Shown: positions 27,515-36,137 of the stretch, one piece after another
Layout of the letters: each line of letters opens with the position of its first letter
How positions within the stretch are numbered: position 1 is the first letter of the stretch
Assembly (NCBI GenBank): GCA_007833815.1
Contig: CP033464.1
Span: 3,404,001 to 3,468,000 of the forward strand
Direction: 5' to 3'
Length of the DNA stretch: 64,000 bases
Origin: Brevibacillus laterosporus
GTDB lineage: Bacteria; Bacillota; Bacilli; Brevibacillales; Brevibacillaceae
Translations under genes and position numbers: made by a program
Notes under the pieces: generated by a model
Told to the model about the DNA's origin: nothing
Databases searched by the model: none
Seen by the model: the letters and a program-made list of their open reading frames with translations, nothing else

Positions 27515-28132
27515 GTGACCCAACAAAACAGTTTTCATTCAGAAGATTACATATATAAAAAGCGTCTTTTTTATGATAATGGCATTCGTTTTACCGAGGT
27601 AAAAGCAAAACTTATTAATGATTACAAGCCGCCTTCTCCTAGCCTTAAGACACATGTAAATCAAACGCTTTCGTCTTCTGCTGGGCTGATCAGCCATGGA
27701 ACATCCCATTTTACGACGACGCTCACTCTATTATTTTACAGTAAAAAAGAGTTTGCTGACTGGCTACAGTTTAGTGGGGCCAAGCATCGTTATTACGATG
27801 AGAAGGGTACGATTTATGTCGGAATTCTTACTGGAGAACCAGATATTAATACGGCTGAAATGGAAACGAAGTATATTGTTACGATTGGGCTATCTCTTAT
27901 TCGAAAACAAGAACATGAGTACCGATATAAAAACCAATTTATTGATATGGAAAAGCATTGGGCCAAAACATACGTTGACGAAATGCAACAAAGGGGACTA
28001 ATTTCCAACTATGAAGATGATGGTGGGGCTGTTTCCTATTTCAGACCAGACAAAGTATGTACACGTGCAGAAGGGATCGCTTTTTTAATGCGGACATACC
28101 GTCATATTGACCGAATTCTAAGGGGGTATTAA
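27515..28132 (+). CDS. Distal tail protein with C-terminal SLH module
   Basis: 205 residues. Residues 1-140 look like a Dit-type distal tail protein, beta-rich, directly after the tape measure. Residues about 145-205 read as one S-layer homology module: D-M-E-K-H-W-A-K-T-Y-V, then R-G-L-I-S-N-Y, then F-R-P-D-K-V-C-T-R-A-E-G-I-A-F-L-M-R. SLH modules bind pyruvylated secondary cell-wall polymer. In a tail this would give host wall recognition. The ATG-less start is a GTG after ACGAGGAGGTACAAGC, a strong site. Confidence 0.8.
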   Translation: MTQQNSFHSEDYIYKKRLFYDNGIRFTEVKAKLINDYKPPSPSLKTHVNQTLSSSAGLISHGTSHFTTTLTLLFYSKKEFADWLQFSGAKHRYYDEKGTIYVGILTGEPDINTAEMETKYIVTIGLSLIRKQEHEYRYKNQFIDMEKHWAKTYVDEMQQRGLISNYEDDGGAVSYFRPDKVCTRAEGIAFLMRTYRHIDRILRGY

Positions 28133-28134
28133 AT

Positions 28135-29184
28135 GTGCGACGTTGGATTGATATTGATCCACTAGACTGGTTCTATCGAGACTTATTGGAAGCTACTCGT
28201 CTTCATTTGGATGGAGACGGAGAACAAAGCTTCATAGATGGCATGTATTATGATGCATTTGAATCAGGCTATGAGCGAGTGATTAAGCGTTTTGTTACCG
28301 TGGATGGACAACAGGAATTTCACGTTCCTAATTATAAGGTGCATGATGATAATCCTATTTTTGTGATCGTACATGGTGTTGAGGTTCAGCCTGAAAAGGT
28401 AGAGAACGGGAAAATTACGATGTCCAATCCGATGTCAGGTGGGATTGAGGTCGTGTGCATTTCTTTTGGAAAGCCCAAGTATCAACAGGTAGGCTGTGTT
28501 AATACACCTTTTAGCTCATGCGGGGAAAATAATGTTCGCATGCCATCTGGCGATTTGATGAACAAAAACCAATACACGTTTAGCTTACGTTTAAAGCCAG
28601 AAGCTTGTACGGTTTTAGGAGTGAAGCTGAAACGTAAGATAGTGGATATTCAACCAGGTGACAATCCAGAACAGAAAATAAAAGAAACCATTGGATTTAA
28701 GCGAGATGTGTTTGTTATACATGCAGGACGGGTATATCTACCGTACATGTATAATGGCTATCCAGCAAAAGTGACGTATAACTACAAAATAGGTGGGAAA
28801 TTCAAGACAACTACAGATACAGTGCTTGTAGAGTCGGGATGTGTTCGCTATAACGACAGGTTTTTCCCTCAAGTCCGATTAAGACGATCTGAGTTCATGG
28901 TTTTCCTGCAACGTATGAGAAAAAGTTTTTACAATCGATTTACAGATAAGGAATATAAGTCCAATCCATCTCCAGCTAGGTACATTGCCGATCAGGCTAC
29001 CTTTTCTGGTAAGTGGTACGAGAAGGATGTTATTGATATTTTGGAGGAAAGGTTTTTGGACGGATGCTATGCTTTTCCTCTATATGAGGATGAACGTTTT
29101 GAACCCGAGGAATGTATGACTCGTGCCGAAGCAATGGTTTTTCTCAATCGTTTCATTGAATGGGCAATAGAAAGGTTTAGGTAG
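28135..29184 (+). CDS. Tail protein with C-terminal SLH-like module
   Basis: 349 residues. The body (about 1-270) is beta-rich and not recognised beyond tail context. It contains several Cys and the strand-like T-V-D-G-Q-Q-E-F-H-V-P-N-Y. The last 65 residues match the SLH pattern with W-Y-E-K-D-V-I-D-I-L, a G-C-Y turn and F-E-P-E-E-C-M-T-R-A-E-A-M-V-F-L-N-R-F. It starts two bases after the previous stop (GTG behind AAGGGGGTATTAA), so the two SLH tail genes are translationally linked. Likely role: second baseplate or hub ring that contacts the cell wall. Confidence 0.75.
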   Translation: MRRWIDIDPLDWFYRDLLEATRLHLDGDGEQSFIDGMYYDAFESGYERVIKRFVTVDGQQEFHVPNYKVHDDNPIFVIVHGVEVQPEKVENGKITMSNPMSGGIEVVCISFGKPKYQQVGCVNTPFSSCGENNVRMPSGDLMNKNQYTFSLRLKPEACTVLGVKLKRKIVDIQPGDNPEQKIKETIGFKRDVFVIHAGRVYLPYMYNGYPAKVTYNYKIGGKFKTTTDTVLVESGCVRYNDRFFPQVRLRRSEFMVFLQRMRKSFYNRFTDKEYKSNPSPARYIADQATFSGKWYEKDVIDILEERFLDGCYAFPLYEDERFEPEECMTRAEAMVFLNRFIEWAIERFR

Positions 29185-29193
29185 GTGACATAG

Positions 29194-32100
29194 ATGGCTT
29201 TCGTAAGTGATGTAAACTATCCAACATCCAGATTACTGGAATCTATTATGAGACGTGTCAATGCATATGGCACACAACCTCGCATAATTATTGAGCTAGA
29301 CAAAATGTCATACGTACCTGGATTTCGACAAAAATATGATGCGGCCAAGTACGTATATGACTCAGTAGTAGGTAATGTGCTGTCCATTGACGGGATTACC
29401 CAATTGACCAACGATGCAGATGGCACATTTATTAATGGACCGACAGAACTAATTAATGCTAGTATGTCAATGCCGATTTTGTCGAGTAGAACGATGAAGG
29501 ATAAGAAAAATGACAATACCCATATTAACGGGATGCTTATCACAGATTGGCATGATTCCGATCCAAGATGCTCCCGAAAAAGGCACAAAGGGATCGATTT
29601 GGACTGTGAAAAAGGAGATTATATTCATGCAGTATGGGGTGGCCGTGTCGTAAAAGCAGGATGGATAAATGGATATGGTGCTGCTGTGTACATTGATCAC
29701 GGAAACGGTTGGTCTACTCGTTACGCCCACATGAAACCGAATCACCTGTTGGTTAATGAAGGAGAAACGGTTCATGCTGGTCAACAAATTGGCATTGGCT
29801 GGAATTCAGGACTTGTGATTAAAGGAAACGGAGGAGACGGTTCACACCTCCACTTTGAGGTACGGCAGAATGGTAATGATCTAAATCCAGAGCCATTCCT
29901 ACGAAGAGAACAGGTAATTCAGGCACCTGCTCGTACCATTCCTACCAAAAATACTTTGTCAGCAGACTCTTATGTTGAGTTTTCGATGGAAGCAACTGCC
30001 TATCATGCAGGATGTGCAGGGTGTACAGGCATTACAAAAGGGGGCACGGATGTTAAGGTATGGAAAAATGATAAAATCATCGCTGTTGATCCCTCTGTCA
30101 TACCTCTTAAAAGTAAGGTAGAAGTCATTGTAGGTGGTGTCAGCTGGGGAGAATATCTGGCAGATGATATAGGTGGAGCCATCAAGGGTAATAAAATAGA
30201 TATTTTAATGGAGAACGATCAAAAGTGTAGAGCATTTGGCAGAAAACAGGTTCTTGTTCGGGTAAAGAGCTGGGGAGATGGTCAGGTACACCAATCAGAT
30301 GGCCAGCTTACTCATACCATTGCCACCTATCAATTTAATAGGACAACAGAAAAGATCTCTTATCATAAGGACTTTACGGCGAAGAAGACTGCTTTGGACG
30401 CCATCAAGTTTACGAATATGGTGGGTGCTGAGCAGTATATGGATTACGATTCACCAAATAAGTCAGTTCATCTACTTGGATTTAAGAACACGGATGGAGC
30501 TGGACAGGTTAAAAAATTTACCTTTGAGCATGACTGGTTTAACGCTGGTAGTTTAGGCTGGGCCTACATGACTAATCTGGAATTAGAAGATGTGGTTCTA
30601 GTCAAAGTAGATGGAATCGTAGTAGCTACCATTAAGGGCGTCAATGCCAAGTATGGGGTAGCTTATCCACCTTCTATTCCCGTACCGAAAGGAAAACACC
30701 AGATCGAGTTTTCTTTATCTAATCCCTCTAAGGCTTCTACAGGACGTTTTGGCATCCTGTTTTTAAAAGCACGTGAATTCGATGTGGAGTCCATGAATAG
30801 CAAAACGATTTGGGATTATGAAGATACGATGAACTCCGCGAAAAATTGGATTACCTATCGACAGGCAGAGATTAAAGATAACGGTGACTATCAAACCATC
30901 ACGACCAAGGGTGGAGAAGCAGGCCTAGAACGAGTAGGACGAGTGAAAAGCTTTCCATTTACCATGCAATTCAAGGTAAAGGTTGATGCAAATTCCCAGG
31001 GAAAAGTGTATGTCTCCGATGGAAAAAAGGTATATCAGCTGGAGATTACCGACGAGGGAATCAGCACCAATGGTGGAACGTTCAAAACAGATAACAAAAA
31101 GGATTTTGTTGAGTATGTTGTGGTTTGTCACAATGAAACGGATATGGATGTGTATGTAAAGAAGCTTCTCCCTGATGATAAAGAGAAATGGGAAAATACT
31201 GGTGTACGTGGGACATCCGTTGCTTATGGGACAAACCGTATTTTATTTGCTGTTACAAAAGGAGCACTTCACATCACTGATGTTAAGTATGCATATAGTA
31301 ATTATGCAATTGAACAGTTTGCGAGCCACATGGAGAATATGTACAAAGAAAAATGGTATGAGGTAGGTAGCTTTCAATATGAGGACACGTTTATCTTGGA
31401 GAGTGACATCATGTCTTGGGAAGTGAACTCTCACCTAGATACCACCTCAACAACGGCTGCGATCACGTTAAACAACGGAACAGGGCAATATTCTCCTACG
31501 TTTGAGAGAAATACCATTTTTCCTGATACCTATAAAAACCTTCCGTCCCCCTACTCCTATTGGGAAGAGGGAGAGATGCGCCATATAATTAGCGAAGGGA
31601 CACCTATCCGTATCTATGCTGGTTATGGTGAGGATGTGGTTCGCATATTTACTGGGTTGATTAAAGGAGAAATTGAAGAGGATGCTGAGGCTAAAACCAT
31701 CACTTTTCATTGTGTTGACAGATACGATACATTAGAAGAATTTGTATTTTATAAACCGATGTCTTACCCACCAGAAGAAGCATATGCAGGTGATGGAGGA
31801 GCATTTACATGGCTAAAGTCTAGTATTGTTGAAGATATTGCTGTTACGGCTGGATTAAGTAATTGGCGCGTTCATTATGAAGATACGAAATATCCTGACT
31901 ACGAGATTGAAGATACGGTCTACATTGATGTAAACAAAGGAAAAAACACCTTCATGAAATTTAACAGGCAGACAACTGAATTAGAGGCAGTCACTCAGGA
32001 AAGTGTGAAAACGGTGGGGGGCTGGCAAAATCCATTTGTTGCGTCTGTAACTTTTCAGGCAGGGACCAGAGCGGCAGATGCCATTCAGTCGTTGCTGCAA

Positions 32101-32649
32101 GATATGCCATACAGAGCCTATTGCGATCGATATGGAACTTTTCATGCAAAACGCCTTTCTTTTCTTGATGTACCTGAATGGCAAATGATTGATTCAACAA
32201 AATGGGAGTTTGCTGACAGTACCAACTTACTAGAAATGACCTCATCCACAGATTACTCTCGCATTCGGAACCACTTGATGATTTCGGGTTCAGCAGACTT
32301 AGTGGAACATTTTTTTGATAAGAGTTTATTAGTAGCCACGAAAGGCAATATTCGAACAGCGGGTATGCACATGCCTTGGATTGAGGAAAAGGATGGGGCT
32401 ACTATGCGTGGACTGAAGGAAGAGATTGCAAAAAAGGTATTCTTCGATATGAAACGTCAAGCGCGGACCAAGAATGTAGTAGTCAAAGGAAATCCACTTA
32501 TTGAATTGCTGGATGGCTGTTACGTCTATGATGAGAATACGTACACAGCTGGTTACTATCTGATCAAAGGAAACAGACTTGTTGGCAATGAAAGTGGGAT
32601 GGTTAACTTTTTGGAACTAACCTGGCATTCTTTACCACAGCCTACGTAG
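29194..32649 (+). CDS. Tail-associated lysin: M23 endopeptidase plus 3D domain
   Basis: 1151 residues. The N-terminal 90 residues are tail-like. Residues about 115-240 form an M23 (LytM) zinc peptidase with H-K-G-I-D near 131 and H-L-H-F-E near 218, which would cut peptidoglycan cross-bridges. Residues about 265-365 form a 3D (double-psi barrel) domain starting A-T-A-Y-H-A-G-C-A-G-C and containing D-D-I-G-G-A-I-K-G-N-K-I-D-I, the MltA/Rpf-like fold of lytic transglycosylases. A beta-sandwich region follows (about 430-720). The last 400 residues (from about E-V-G-S-F-Q-Y-E-D-T) look like a baseplate hub. Start ATG follows GTAGGTGACATAG. Two wall-cutting activities in one tip protein is notable. 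Confidence 0.85.
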   Translation: MAFVSDVNYPTSRLLESIMRRVNAYGTQPRIIIELDKMSYVPGFRQKYDAAKYVYDSVVGNVLSIDGITQLTNDADGTFINGPTELINASMSMPILSSRTMKDKKNDNTHINGMLITDWHDSDPRCSRKRHKGIDLDCEKGDYIHAVWGGRVVKAGWINGYGAAVYIDHGNGWSTRYAHMKPNHLLVNEGETVHAGQQIGIGWNSGLVIKGNGGDGSHLHFEVRQNGNDLNPEPFLRREQVIQAPARTIPTKNTLSADSYVEFSMEATAYHAGCAGCTGITKGGTDVKVWKNDKIIAVDPSVIPLKSKVEVIVGGVSWGEYLADDIGGAIKGNKIDILMENDQKCRAFGRKQVLVRVKSWGDGQVHQSDGQLTHTIATYQFNRTTEKISYHKDFTAKKTALDAIKFTNMVGAEQYMDYDSPNKSVHLLGFKNTDGAGQVKKFTFEHDWFNAGSLGWAYMTNLELEDVVLVKVDGIVVATIKGVNAKYGVAYPPSIPVPKGKHQIEFSLSNPSKASTGRFGILFLKAREFDVESMNSKTIWDYEDTMNSAKNWITYRQAEIKDNGDYQTITTKGGEAGLERVGRVKSFPFTMQFKVKVDANSQGKVYVSDGKKVYQLEITDEGISTNGGTFKTDNKKDFVEYVVVCHNETDMDVYVKKLLPDDKEKWENTGVRGTSVAYGTNRILFAVTKGALHITDVKYAYSNYAIEQFASHMENMYKEKWYEVGSFQYEDTFILESDIMSWEVNSHLDTTSTTAAITLNNGTGQYSPTFERNTIFPDTYKNLPSPYSYWEEGEMRHIISEGTPIRIYAGYGEDVVRIFTGLIKGEIEEDAEAKTITFHCVDRYDTLEEFVFYKPMSYPPEEAYAGDGGAFTWLKSSIVEDIAVTAGLSNWRVHYEDTKYPDYEIEDTVYIDVNKGKNTFMKFNRQTTELEAVTQESVKTVGGWQNPFVASVTFQAGTRAADAIQSLLQDMPYRAYCDRYGTFHAKRLSFLDVPEWQMIDSTKWEFADSTNLLEMTSSTDYSRIRNHLMISGSADLVEHFFDKSLLVATKGNIRTAGMHMPWIEEKDGATMRGLKEEIAKKVFFDMKRQARTKNVVVKGNPLIELLDGCYVYDENTYTAGYYLIKGNRLVGNESGMVNFLELTWHSLPQPT

Positions 32650-32697
32650 TACTAAAACAGTTTCTAAACTGATTTTCCCAATAAATTACAATAAAAA

Positions 32698-32745
32698 AAG
32701 CAAGGAACATTACGTATCAGACGATAACTGTTCCTTGCTTTTTCT
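32698..32745 (+). terminator. Strong rho-independent terminator
   Basis: AAGCAAGGAACA / TGTTCCTTGCTT, then TTTTC. It ends the tail operon after the lysin gene. A third CTTATATTGAG copy starts at its 3' edge (32744-32754). Confidence 0.85.
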
Positions 32746-32778
32746 TATATTGAGATAGAAGCTGAGGTGTTTATTATT

Positions 32779-33195
32779 ATGGTCAATCGTAACTTTACAA
32801 ATGCTAATGAGGTTTTCCCCATCATAGACCTGATTAGAAGAGAGATGAAAAAGGTCGGTTTGTACGGAGGGGGAGACGATCTTACCATTGTCCCGAACCG
32901 GAAAGAGCCTGAGGTTGTGAGTGTGGAAGTCTTACGAGAAATGACATCACATCCGTCTCTGGTTACTACCGTCATATATACGTATGACAATGGTGGGATC
33001 GAAAAGCTTAGTCTTGAACGAGACGATGGTTTAATGGTCACTGGTTTCTTAATCGAGATAGAACAGTCCTCCATCGTTAATGAACAGCTGGAGGAAGAAA
33101 CAGACCTTCTTTCGTTCAAAGCGATACAAGGCAGCATTATACGAGAAAATGGTCTGTTTAAGAGTCTTCAGCTTGACTATGTAAGGGCGGTGTAG
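32779..33195 (+). CDS. Hypothetical tail-block protein
   Basis: 138 residues from the ATG at 32779, eleven bases after GAGG. The in-frame GTG at 32767 lies in that site. Not recognised. It has a helical start (I-I-D-L-I-R-R-E-M-K-K-V-G-L) and then beta strands, with a well-conserved-looking T-V-I-Y-T-Y-D-N-G-G-I. It sits between the tail lysin and the lysis cassette, where receptor-binding or fibre-chaperone proteins are often found. Function is open. Confidence 0.65.
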   Translation: MVNRNFTNANEVFPIIDLIRREMKKVGLYGGGDDLTIVPNRKEPEVVSVEVLREMTSHPSLVTTVIYTYDNGGIEKLSLERDDGLMVTGFLIEIEQSSIVNEQLEEETDLLSFKAIQGSIIRENGLFKSLQLDYVRAV

Positions 33196-33631
33196 ACGTT
33201 GTCGAGTGGCGCTAATTTTGCAAGTTATGCCTGTCAAGCAAACCCTAAAAAATGACAGAATGCGACGGAGACAATACAGCAAATAGTCAACTAAATAGTA
33301 TGCTGTTGTTAAAATCGTATCCGAAATTCCCTGCTATCGAGCTTGATTCGAGGCAAGCTGGGTGATCGTTCTACCCCCGACTGATATGCCTTTTTTATGA
33401 AAGAGTGGCAACCCTTGTCCTTACCGGCAGGGGTTAATTTTTTACTTATTTTACTTATATTAAAAAATATTCAAAAAAACATAATGTGCATTTAGTTAAA
33501 AATCGTTTCATTAAGCACCTATAAAGGTTTGAAGACGATATGACTATCCTATCTTTGCTATAAAGAAAAGGGGTGGATCACAGCCTTGTACATTCCGTTA
33601 TTTTACAGACAAAAAAGAAGGTGAAAAAATT
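33196..33631 (+). other. Gap with short frames, a structured segment and a terminator
   Basis: No convincing gene in 436 bp. An 18-codon frame opens with TTG at 33199 behind GGGCGGTGT, and a 21-codon ATG frame starts near 33300. A segment at 33350-33395 can fold (AGGCA...TGCCT around GGGT...ACCC) and ends in T6. AACCCTTG/CAGGGGTT with a T-tract at 33409-33442 is a terminator. CTTATATTAAA lies at 33454. GCACCT-N15-CGAT at 33515-33539 is a weak relative of the sigma-block promoter motif. Confidence 0.4.
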
Positions 33632-33955
33632 GTGGATGCTAATGTAATGATGGCAATCATTGGGGGGGCAGTGTCCCTTGGTACAGGTTTTATCGGTTAT
33701 ATATCAGGCCGAAATAATAATCAAAAGGATGTTAGCATTTCAGATCGTCAATTACTGTCTCAAGCTGAACAGGCATTTCGAGCTGAATTGCGGGAGGAGC
33801 TGCGAATTTACAAAGAAGAAATCAAGGCATTAAAACAAGAGATTGAGGTATTACGGCAAGAAAACTTCAAACTTTTAACAGAGAACAGATCACTAAATAC
33901 AAAAGTAGAATCATTAATGTTGCGCTTAAATGGAGATCAAAACAATAGAAAATAG
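33632..33955 (+). CDS. Small membrane-anchored coiled-coil protein (lysis cassette)
   Basis: 107 residues. An N-terminal hydrophobic helix (M-A-I-I-G-G-A-V-S-L-G-T-G-F-I-G-Y) is followed by a coiled coil rich in E, L and K (about 45-105). This layout resembles XhlA/hemolysin-type phage proteins that assist holins, although those usually have the helix at the C-terminus. The GTG start lies behind GAAGGTGAAAAAATT. It is 20 bp upstream of the amidase. Confidence 0.65.
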   Translation: MDANVMMAIIGGAVSLGTGFIGYISGRNNNQKDVSISDRQLLSQAEQAFRAELREELRIYKEEIKALKQEIEVLRQENFKLLTENRSLNTKVESLMLRLNGDQNNRK

Positions 33956-33974
33956 AAGAAGGTGAGCATTATTT

Positions 33975-34802
33975 ATGTTTGTCATGAAATATCCAATTCA
34001 AACAAAATACCTGACTCCAAGAACAAAAAGACGTTCGGGGATTCCTATGAACCGTGTAGGTTTTATCGTGGCCCATGATACGGGAAACCCTGGATCAACA
34101 GCGCTTGCCAATATTAGTTATTACCAAAATACTTGCAACAGCAGCAGTGTATCTGCCCACACATTTATCGATGACACAAGCGTCTGTGAATGTATCCCAG
34201 CTACTACTGGCAAGCCTGAAAAAGCATGGCATGTTCTGTACGACATACCTTTGGATAATCAATGGTTTGGTGGGGATGCCAATGATATTGCAATCGGGGT
34301 AGAGCTTTGTTACGGAGAGTATAGAAAAAACGGGATCATTAGACAAAAAGTAAATGATTCTGAGGCATATAAACGCTATGTATGGTACATCGCATACCTT
34401 TGCTATTTATATCATTTGTTACCGGAAAAGCATATTGTTGGTCATTGTGATCTTGATCCACAACGTAAATTAGATCCCACCAAAAATGCCTTTAAGAGAA
34501 TGAACATCACGTGGAAACAATTTATTCAGGATGTGAATAAAGAATATCAAGCATGTACAGAAAAATCCAATTCTTCAGTCCCTGTACATGACGAATCAAT
34601 AGTGGGAGATGAAAAAGAATTGAAACTAGCTGAGTGGCAATTCGATATGCTGGTCCAAGCGTTGGAAGACCTTACACAAAGAGGTTATTTAACTGATAAA
34701 GCTTGGGTTGAAAAAGCTAAAACCAAAACGTTAACACAGAGTGAACTTAGTTTTATTATGACTATCGTGTTACAACGCAATCTAAAAGGTGAATCTAAAT
34801 GA
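33975..34802 (+). CDS. N-acetylmuramoyl-L-alanine amidase (endolysin)
   Basis: 275 residues. Residues about 20-190 form an Amidase_2/PGRP-type catalytic domain: F-I-V-A-H-D-T-G-N-P with the zinc His, S-A-H-T-F-I-D-D, W-H-V in the middle, and G-H-C-D-L-D-P-Q-R-K-L-D-P with the second His and Asp. It should cut the bond between muramic acid and L-Ala. The C-terminal 60 residues (E-W-Q-F-D-M-L-V-Q-A-L ... L-T-Q-S-E-L) form a helical module with an SLH-like rhythm, probably for wall binding. The stop overlaps the start of the holin gene (ATGA). Confidence 0.9.
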   Translation: MFVMKYPIQTKYLTPRTKRRSGIPMNRVGFIVAHDTGNPGSTALANISYYQNTCNSSSVSAHTFIDDTSVCECIPATTGKPEKAWHVLYDIPLDNQWFGGDANDIAIGVELCYGEYRKNGIIRQKVNDSEAYKRYVWYIAYLCYLYHLLPEKHIVGHCDLDPQRKLDPTKNAFKRMNITWKQFIQDVNKEYQACTEKSNSSVPVHDESIVGDEKELKLAEWQFDMLVQALEDLTQRGYLTDKAWVEKAKTKTLTQSELSFIMTIVLQRNLKGESK

Positions 34803-35098
34803 CAGAGATTATATTAGAAAAAGCTCAACTGCTCATCCTTTTGGCCTTCTTAACAGAATCACTCACAGAAATTCTAAAAGGATTATTTTCACAGTGGATC
34901 AGAGATCGAATGACTTATTTTTTGTCCATCTTCGTGGGGATTATCCTATGTTATGCTTTTGAAATGAATCTATTTGGCATGCAACATATCTGGCAGCATG
35001 TCTCTATCATTTCAGCTGGATTAATCGTGAGCCGAGGAGCAAATTATGTAAATAGCTTTATCAAGAGCTTAAGAATTTTACAAAAAGGTAGTAAATAA
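34799..35098 (+). CDS. Holin-like membrane protein
   Basis: 99 residues with two to three hydrophobic segments (about 10-28, 38-56, 66-84) and a basic tail ending K-S-L-R-I-L-Q-K-G-S-K. It overlaps the amidase gene by four bases. Size, topology and linkage to an endolysin fit a phage holin that opens the membrane for endolysin release. No specific family was recognised. Confidence 0.7.
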   Translation: MTEIILEKAQLLILLAFLTESLTEILKGLFSQWIRDRMTYFLSIFVGIILCYAFEMNLFGMQHIWQHVSIISAGLIVSRGANYVNSFIKSLRILQKGSK

Positions 35099-35127
35099 AC
35101 TCAACCAGAATTTGATAGAAACAGAAA

Positions 35128-35165
35128 AAGAGCCAGTAGCGAGTTATTCGTTAGTGGCTCTTTTC
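35128..35165 (+). terminator. Rho-independent terminator after lysis genes
   Basis: GAGCCAGTAGCGA / TCGTTAGTGGCTC (imperfect) followed by TTTTCC. Confidence 0.75.
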
Positions 35166-35207
35166 CTTTAGCAATGTCATTGATATGTATTTTTATAGCT
35201 AGAAAAA

Positions 35208-35221
35208 GAAACGTATGTTCG
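35208..35221. promoter_or_regulatory. LexA (DinR)-box-like dyad
   Basis: GAAACGTATGTTCG differs from the Bacillus SOS box CGAAC-N4-GTTCG at two of ten fixed positions. It is 32 bp upstream of an ECF-like promoter motif and precedes a sigma-factor gene. SOS control would suit phage-tail release but is unproven. Confidence 0.35.
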
Positions 35222-35252
35222 TTTTTTGCAGGGAAATAAGTGGAAAAACCAT

Positions 35253-35278
35253 GCAACTTATCAAAACCTTGTATCGAC
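35253..35278 (+). promoter_or_regulatory. Sigma-block promoter motif 1 (GCAACT-N16-CGAC)
   Basis: GCAACT at 35253-35258 and CGAC at 35275-35278, followed by TACTATAG. It is the first of four copies with identical spacing. It lies 325 bp upstream of a sigma-factor gene. The rest of this 505-bp gap holds a LexA-like dyad and a 21-codon frame. Confidence 0.6.
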
Positions 35279-35478
35279 TACTATAGTATTTGCTACTCAA
35301 AGACTATTACCTTAGGTGTAAAACTTTAGTTGATATCCGTATTTTTAGGTATTTTATCTGGGTTTTCTCTCTAGATGAGATAGTTAGTAAGTCCTTTTTT
35401 AGGGTTTTTGCCTGATTTGACAAGCCAGTAGGGGGGATATGCGTAAAACATAATAACTGAAAGGAGAGATAAAACTGA

Positions 35479-35544
35479 GTGATAGAAAAAATGATTGTAA
35501 ATAAAAAGTTTATAGGGTTACTTGCTTTTACATTTCTCAACTAG
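35479..35544 (+). CDS. Possible 21-residue leader peptide
   Basis: A GTG behind AAAGGAGAGATAAAACTGA opens 21 codons: V-I-E-K-M-I-V-N-K-K-F-I-G-L-L-A-F-T-F-L-N. The strong ribosome binding site and the basic-then-hydrophobic composition suggest a real small peptide or leader between motif 1 and the sigma-factor gene. There is no other support. Confidence 0.3.
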   Translation: MIEKMIVNKKFIGLLAFTFLN

Positions 35545-35603
35545 GCAATTATCAAATTTGATTATCTCTCATAATATTTACAGTCGTTAGGAGGAATTAT
35601 TAT

Positions 35604-36137
35604 ATGAAACAAGCAAAAGGTACTACAGAAATTCTGGATATTAGAATTTTGAATCCAATATTTGATTTTGTGCTGTCCGGGGTGCACGTAGCTGATAGAG
35701 AGGATGTAAAGCATGATTCCATTGTCCGGATACTAACTGCAATGAACAAAGGGGCCATCAAAAAGGATATCTTTACTTTTTCTCATACGGTAATTAGGAG
35801 AACCGTCATGGACTATTATCGAAAAAAAAGACGAATGATCATTCAAAAAAGTACGATGGTTCATTTCTGCGATGGAGCCGACGATGAAAAGGGATCTACT
35901 ACTGATCATTTCGTTGGCGTAGATTATGAAGTGGGTTATGGATTGGCTGATTTGCGCAATGATTATTTGTTTCATAAAGATCTATTTACAAATCAGGAAC
36001 AGAAAATCATTAGCTATATGCTGTTTACGGAAGATGGAATAGATATGAAGCCGACACAAATTTCCAATCAACTAGGTTTAAATAAGTCCCACGCTTCACG
36101 AGCTATGAACAAACTTAAGCACGTATGCTTGGTATAA
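35604..36137 (+). CDS. Small sigma-70-family factor (ECF size, phage-linked)
   Basis: 177 residues. Residues about 30-80 resemble sigma region 2: D-R-E-D-V-K-H-D-S-I-V-R-I-L, then F-S-H-T-V-I-R-R-T-V-M-D-Y-Y-R-K-K-R-R. The C-terminus holds a region 4 helix-turn-helix: T-Q-I-S-N-Q-L-G-L-N-K-S-H-A-S-R-A-M-N-K-L. There is no region 3, so it is of ECF size, comparable to Xpf-like or TcdR/UviA-like regulators of phage-like elements and toxins. ATG follows TTAGGAGGAATTATTAT. It is the best candidate to read the GCAnCT-N16-CGAC motifs that surround it, one of which lies upstream of its own gene. Confidence 0.75.
   Translation: MKQAKGTTEILDIRILNPIFDFVLSGVHVADREDVKHDSIVRILTAMNKGAIKKDIFTFSHTVIRRTVMDYYRKKRRMIIQKSTMVHFCDGADDEKGSTTDHFVGVDYEVGYGLADLRNDYLFHKDLFTNQEQKIISYMLFTEDGIDMKPTQISNQLGLNKSHASRAMNKLKHVCLV

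Noticed and set aside
33196-33400. Possible c-di-GMP riboswitch or tRNA-like RNA
   Set aside because: Fragments such as CAAACCCT and GTTCTACCCC look suggestive, but no complete conserved core or cloverleaf can be folded by eye.
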